Below are positions 60,884-64,000 of a DNA stretch of 64,000 nucleotides, piece by piece. Location: NCBI GenBank assembly GCA_023461035.1, contig JAEWOD010000042.1, positions 1 through 64,000 of the forward strand, read 5' to 3'. Each line of letters opens with the position of its first letter. Positions within the stretch are counted from its first letter, which is position 1. The position numbers and the translations under genes are program-made. Below the pieces are notes generated by a model. The model worked only from the letters and a program-made list of their open reading frames with translations, ran no database searches and was not told the DNA's origin. This DNA is from Bacteroidota bacterium (GTDB lineage Bacteria > Bacteroidota > Bacteroidia > Flavobacteriales > Weeksellaceae).

Positions 60884-61476
60884 TCGCTGATTATTTCATC
60901 TACAATTGCTTGCCCGTTTACCAAAAACAAACGGCCTGTATTCAGTTCTTTGCAAATATACCGTATTTTTCGCTTGGAGCCACGCTGAAAAACCCTTTTT
61001 CCAATTCGAAATTTCTGGTTATCCTCCATATTTTCGACTAATTTTTCCCGTTGGTTTTCCCCGACAAATAATTGCCGGAACAAATATTTATCGGCTCCTA
61101 CACTTGCACGGGGATTTCGGGCATGGCTAAAAATACTTAGTTGGGTTTCTTCCGAATAAATTTTTACAGACTCTTCCAACATATTTCCAAAAGTTGTTTT
61201 CCACTCGATGCCGTGTGATTTGGCTTTCGAACCAAATAATTTCTGTACTTTCAAATGCGCAATTTCATGCGTAAGTACAAAAAAGAAAGCCTCAGGCTTT
61301 AGCGAGTGATCAATAGTTATCTGGTGCTGTTTGGACAAATGGTCAAACCGGTAATCTCCCAATTTCGTTCGCCGGGCATTTTTGATTTTAATAATGACGT
61401 GAACATCCTCTAACCAATGTTCTACATAAGTAAGAGCATCTGCCGGCAGAAATTTTTCAAGTGATTCCAATTTCAT
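60880..61476 (-). CDS. SprT-like zinc metalloprotease domain protein
   Basis: This 198-residue protein has the HExxH zinc motif in FVLTHEIAHLKVQKLFG (about residues 66-82), followed by KSHGIEWKTTFGNML, whose third His (HGxxW) completes the SprT/SPRTN-like site. SprT-like proteins in bacteria lack a known substrate; SPRTN in eukaryotes cuts DNA-protein crosslinks. The gene is coupled to manC by a 4-base overlap and divergent from the mlaE promoter. Confidence 0.88.
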   Translation of the reverse strand: MKLESLEKFLPADALTYVEHWLEDVHVIIKIKNARRTKLGDYRFDHLSKQHQITIDHSLKPEAFFFVLTHEIAHLKVQKLFGSKAKSHGIEWKTTFGNMLEESVKIYSEETQLSIFSHARNPRASVGADKYLFRQLFVGENQREKLVENMEDNQKFRIGKRVFQRGSKRKIRYICKELNTGRLFLVNGQAIVDEIISE

Positions 61477-61494
61477 TTGCGAAAGTTAAAAAAA

Positions 61495-61523
61495 TTGGGA
61501 TGAGAAAAAAAATCCTAATTTTG
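61495..61523 (+). promoter_or_regulatory. Promoter of mlaEF (TTG-N18-TAATTTTG)
   Basis: TTG at 61495-61497 and TAATTTTG at 61516-61523 give a full match to the consensus. The -7 ends 6 bases before the mlaE ATG at 61530, so the transcript would be leaderless or nearly so. Confidence 0.7.
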
Positions 61524-61529
61524 CACGGT

Positions 61530-62279
61530 ATGTTAAAACTGCTGGGATTTATTGGTGCATACTTTTTGTTCCTCAAAAAGGTGTTTAAAAAGCCACAAGG
61601 CGCAAAAGTATTTCGCAAACTCGTCATGCGGGAGGTTTATGATTTGGGGATGAGTTCTGTGGGTTTGGTGTCTTTTATCTCGCTTTTCATGGGTGCGGTA
61701 ACGGCTATTCAGATGGCGCAAAACTTCCAGGGAGCCGACATTCCCGTACCGGATTATTACATCGCTTATGCGACCAAAGTCGTGTTGATCTTAGAGTTTT
61801 CTCCTACGATTATTTCCCTGATTTTAGCCGGGAAAGTAGGGTCATATATTGCTTCCAGCATCGGAACCATGCGCGTTACAGAACAAATTGATGCACTGGA
61901 CGTGATGGGAATTAACTCGCCTTCTTTTTTGGTGATGCCCAAAATCCTCGCGGCTGTTTTGTTCAATCCTATTTTGATCATGATCAGTATCGGGATGGGA
62001 TTACTGGGTGGATATCTGATTGGGGAGGCAACGCAGATGTGGTCCCAGTCAGATTATATCATCGGGCTTCAGATGCCCATGGCGACCCGTTTGTTTATTT
62101 ATACCTTTGTGAAAACCGTTTGTTTTGCGTTTGTGATTGCCACTGTTCCGGCTTATTACGGTTATTTTGTAAAAGGAGGCTCGCTTGAAGTCGGGCGTTC
62201 CAGTACATCGGCCGTTGTTTGGACTTCGGTGATTTTAATCATTCTGAATTTAGTATTAACCCAAACGATTTTGAGCTGA
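61530..62279 (+). CDS. mlaE: MlaE-family ABC transporter permease (lipid trafficking)
   Basis: This 249-residue inner-membrane permease has the MlaE pattern: EVYDLGMSSVGLVSFISLFMGAVTAIQ, EFSPTIISLILAGKVGSYIASSIGTMRVTEQIDALDVMGINSP (the conserved EQxDAL loop), and several later helices. With the next gene it would form the MlaEF core, which moves phospholipids between inner and outer membranes. ATG at 61530 gives the usual family length (about 245-260); the longer frame begins upstream of the promoter. It overlaps mlaF in TGATG. Confidence 0.92.
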   Translation: MLKLLGFIGAYFLFLKKVFKKPQGAKVFRKLVMREVYDLGMSSVGLVSFISLFMGAVTAIQMAQNFQGADIPVPDYYIAYATKVVLILEFSPTIISLILAGKVGSYIASSIGTMRVTEQIDALDVMGINSPSFLVMPKILAAVLFNPILIMISIGMGLLGGYLIGEATQMWSQSDYIIGLQMPMATRLFIYTFVKTVCFAFVIATVPAYYGYFVKGGSLEVGRSSTSAVVWTSVILIILNLVLTQTILS

Positions 62280-63061
62280 TGATAGAGGTAAAGAATTTAA
62301 AAAAGCAGTTTGAAGACATCGAGGTGCTCAAAGGGATTTCCACCGTTTTTGAAACCGGGAAAACCAATCTGATCATCGGTCAGTCGGGTTCCGGAAAAAC
62401 CGTTTTTCTGAAATGCCTGACGGGACTGATTACCCCGACTTCGGGTGAAATATTATTTGACAAACGCGATACCACCAAATTCAGCTATGAGGAACGCCAG
62501 GCTTTGCGGGGAGAAATCGGAACGGTTTTTCAGGGAAGTGCGCTGTTTGATTCCATGACCGTTCTGGAAAATGTGCGTTTTCCACTCGAAATGTTTTCCA
62601 ATCTTTCCATGAAAGAAATGAACGATCGCTCGGAAGAAGTATTGACAAGGGTGAATTTGACTCCGGAATCCTTTAAAAAATTCCCTTCCGAAATTTCCGG
62701 CGGGATGCAAAAAAGAGTTGCCATCGCCCGCGCCATCGTGAACAAACCCAAATATCTTTTTGCAGACGAACCCAATTCGGGACTTGACCCCAAAACTTCT
62801 ATGGTCATCGATCAATTGTTGCACGAACTGACTGTCGAATACAACACGACGACCATCATCAATACCCATGACATGAATTCCGTGATGGAAATTGGCGAAA
62901 CCATTGTTTTCCTCAAAAACGGAATCCTCGAATGGTCGGGCGATAAAAATGAAATTTTGACTGCGGACAATGAAGCGGTCATTGATTTCGTTTATTCTTC
63001 AAAACTCTTTACCAAATTGAGAGAAGTCCTGTTGGAAGAAAAAGCAAATTCGAAGAAATAA
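62279..63061 (+). CDS. mlaF: MlaF-family ABC transporter ATP-binding protein
   Basis: This 260-residue ATPase carries Walker A IIGQSGSGKTV (about residues 33-43), the Q-loop in GTVFQGSALFDSM, the ABC signature ISGGMQKRVAIARA, Walker B KYLFADEPNSGLDP and the H-loop IINTHDMNS. FQGSALFDS is the MlaF/Ttg2A form. It starts at the base shared with the mlaE stop (TGATG). The substrate-binding MlaD-type MCE gene is not directly downstream; a beta-barrel gene follows instead. Confidence 0.93.
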   Translation: MIEVKNLKKQFEDIEVLKGISTVFETGKTNLIIGQSGSGKTVFLKCLTGLITPTSGEILFDKRDTTKFSYEERQALRGEIGTVFQGSALFDSMTVLENVRFPLEMFSNLSMKEMNDRSEEVLTRVNLTPESFKKFPSEISGGMQKRVAIARAIVNKPKYLFADEPNSGLDPKTSMVIDQLLHELTVEYNTTTIINTHDMNSVMEIGETIVFLKNGILEWSGDKNEILTADNEAVIDFVYSSKLFTKLREVLLEEKANSKK

Positions 63062-63079
63062 AAATTAGAATTAAAATAT

Positions 63080-63685
63080 ATGAAAAAGTTGTTTTTAGTA
63101 GGGTTGTCCCTATTTGCAATGAATGGTTTTGCGCAAAATGTAGATTTCGGTTTGAAAGCCGGTCTGGTTTTTAATGCGGACAAAGGTCTTGTCAAAACCA
63201 TTGGTGAAACCTATGAAGAAAAAGGGAAAGGCTCGGTAGGGTTTCAAGGAGGAGCTATGGTGCGCATCAACACCGGAAAAATCTATGTGCAGCCGGAATT
63301 ACTTTACACCGCATTTAAAAACGAATTTGAAGAAGGTGGGGAAAGCGTTGACGTGAAAAAAAGCCGACTGGATATTCCGGTAAACGTAGGTACTACTTTT
63401 GCTATGGGATTGGTTCAGGTTCAGACAGGCCCTGTATTTTCATTGAATTTTGAAGATACCATCAAATCCGACGGAATTGATTTTCCGGATCCGGATGAAA
63501 GAGATCAAATCGGTCTGGGCTGGCAGGTCGGAACGGGTGTTAACATTAAAAACCTGAACATCGATTTACGATATGAGTTTGGTTTAAGTAAAAATATAAC
63601 CAAATACAACATCGCCGGATCAGGTGAATTTCAGACAGAAAACCGATCGAATATGTTGAATCTTTCAGTTGGATATTTCTTCTAA
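63080..63685 (+). CDS. Outer-membrane beta-barrel protein (PorT-like)
   Basis: This 201-residue protein has a signal peptide (MKKLFLVGLSLFAMNGFAQ), then amphipathic strands typical of small Bacteroidota barrels: VDFGLKAGLVFNAD, GFQGGAMVRINTGKIYVQPELLY, RLDIPVNVGTTFAMGL, and a last strand MLNLSVGYFF ending in Phe. It follows mlaF by 18 bases and may be read with it; whether it assists lipid transport is not known. It could equally be a general PorT-family porin. Confidence 0.85.
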   Translation: MKKLFLVGLSLFAMNGFAQNVDFGLKAGLVFNADKGLVKTIGETYEEKGKGSVGFQGGAMVRINTGKIYVQPELLYTAFKNEFEEGGESVDVKKSRLDIPVNVGTTFAMGLVQVQTGPVFSLNFEDTIKSDGIDFPDPDERDQIGLGWQVGTGVNIKNLNIDLRYEFGLSKNITKYNIAGSGEFQTENRSNMLNLSVGYFF

Positions 63686-63708
63686 ATTGAATTAAACCAA
63701 AATATTTA

Positions 63709-63747
63709 ACCCTCAATTTGTTAGCCTGCATTTTGAGGGTTTTTTAT
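63709..63747 (+). terminator. Terminator after the mlaEF/barrel unit
   Basis: AACCCTCAA pairs with TTGAGGGTT over a loop of about 15 bases, followed by TTTTATTTTT. Confidence 0.85.
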
Positions 63748-63762
63748 TTTTCTCATGTATTT

Positions 63763-63793
63763 TTGGGGGAGTTTGTAAAAAATCCTATTTTTG
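63763..63793 (+). promoter_or_regulatory. Promoter of the last gene (TTG-N20-TATTTTTG)
   Basis: TTG (63763-63765), 20 bases, TATTTTTG (63786-63793), then 22 bases to ATG. The string around the -7 (aatccta, one base, ttttgcac) is shared with the mlaE promoter. Confidence 0.65.
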
Positions 63794-63815
63794 CACACTT
63801 GAAATTCAAACAACC

Positions 63816-64000
63816 ATGGCGAAAGCAAGAAAAAAACAAGAATATACAACGGAAAAAGTTCTGGACAGCTTGAACGAAACCGCATATAAAGCGGAAAATT
63901 TCTTCGAAAGACATTCCAAAATTATCATAGGCATATTGGGTGCTTTGGCATTAATTGCCATCGGATATTTTGTTTATTTGAAAACCGTTTTGGAACCAAA
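63816..64000 (+). CDS. Membrane-anchored protein, probably a TPR protein (cut by the window)
   Basis: This frame is open to the end of the window, giving 61 residues. It starts with a basic stretch MAKARKKQEYTTEKVLDSLN, then ETAYKAENFFERHSK, and one membrane helix (IIIGILGALALIAIGYFVYL) followed by KTVLEPK. Flavobacterial YfgM-like tetratricopeptide proteins start this way (FFEKNxK before a single helix), with TPRs in the periplasm. The repeats lie beyond the window, so the call is tentative. Confidence 0.6.
   Translation, partial: MAKARKKQEYTTEKVLDSLNETAYKAENFFERHSKIIIGILGALALIAIGYFVYLKTVLEP

Overview
The window is chromosomal DNA from a member of the Flavobacteriia (Bacteroidota). The evidence is internal. 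Several secreted proteins end in type IX secretion system (T9SS) sorting domains. Families typical of the class are present (DUF5686, AIM24, M28 and S9 peptidases with N-terminal signal peptides, DUF6922/AbiEii, a 911-residue membrane pyrophosphatase). Promoters match the Bacteroidota pattern TTG-N(17-23)-TAnnTTTG. Shine-Dalgarno sequences are mostly weak. No rRNA, CRISPR array, integrase, transposase or phage gene was found. Most genes are housekeeping, with small accessory inserts.

Layout. 1-1.9 kb is an AT-rich accessory strip with a HigBA-type toxin-antitoxin pair and an unknown gene. It abuts tRNA-Val, whose 3' end is duplicated 88 bp away. 2.1-4.9 kb holds trmB, a secreted M28 aminopeptidase and two small membrane proteins. 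5.0-11.6 kb is a cobalamin-riboswitch operon: a BtuB-like TonB receptor, a BtuG-like beta-propeller lipoprotein, a second propeller released through T9SS, and two further T9SS-secreted proteins of unknown function. 11.7-20.1 kb has a Met-rich lipoprotein, holB, a prolyl oligopeptidase and a 1268-residue modular T9SS protein with near-identical internal repeats. 20.3-31.5 kb is mixed housekeeping (rpsA, rnhA, PlsC acyltransferase, 5-formyltetrahydrofolate cyclo-ligase, ferredoxin, U32 protein) with several small lipoproteins. 31.7-32.6 kb is a second toxin-antitoxin pair (DUF6922/AbiEii). 32.6-45.3 kb, nearly all on the minus strand, has a short alpha-glucan phosphorylase, an MFS transporter, a membrane pyrophosphatase fused to an OmpA domain, AIM24, a DUF5686 outer-membrane protein, pdhB and a DPP-IV-like peptidase. 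45.6-52.6 kb holds a VCBS-repeat T9SS protein, an ArsC-like protein, a GIN-domain lipoprotein, a PagL-like deacylase, a cystathionine gamma-synthase and a Gfo/Idh oxidoreductase. 52.7-59.8 kb is an apparent lipid operon: an MMPL exporter/acyltransferase/methyltransferase fusion, a CrtI-like oxidoreductase and a JmjC-type cupin. 59.8-64 kb has manC, a SprT-like protease, an MlaE/MlaF lipid ABC transporter, a beta-barrel protein and a cut-off membrane protein.

Most notable. (1) A DUF1016 (PDDEXK) nuclease gene sits inside the lipid operon, flanked by a perfect 18-bp direct repeat. The repeat is both the last codons and stop of the upstream gene and the first six codons of the downstream gene, so a roughly 1.07-kb cassette seems to have been inserted between two formerly overlapping genes without damaging either. 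(2) The B12 operon carries T9SS-exported surface proteins as well as the lipoprotein known from gut Bacteroides. (3) The pyrophosphatase-OmpA fusion would tie an inner-membrane ion pump to peptidoglycan. (4) The alpha-glucan phosphorylase has threonine where the PLP-binding lysine is expected.

Functions come from reading motifs by eye; no database search was possible. Starts were moved from the longest open frame where signal peptides, family length or promoter position required it.
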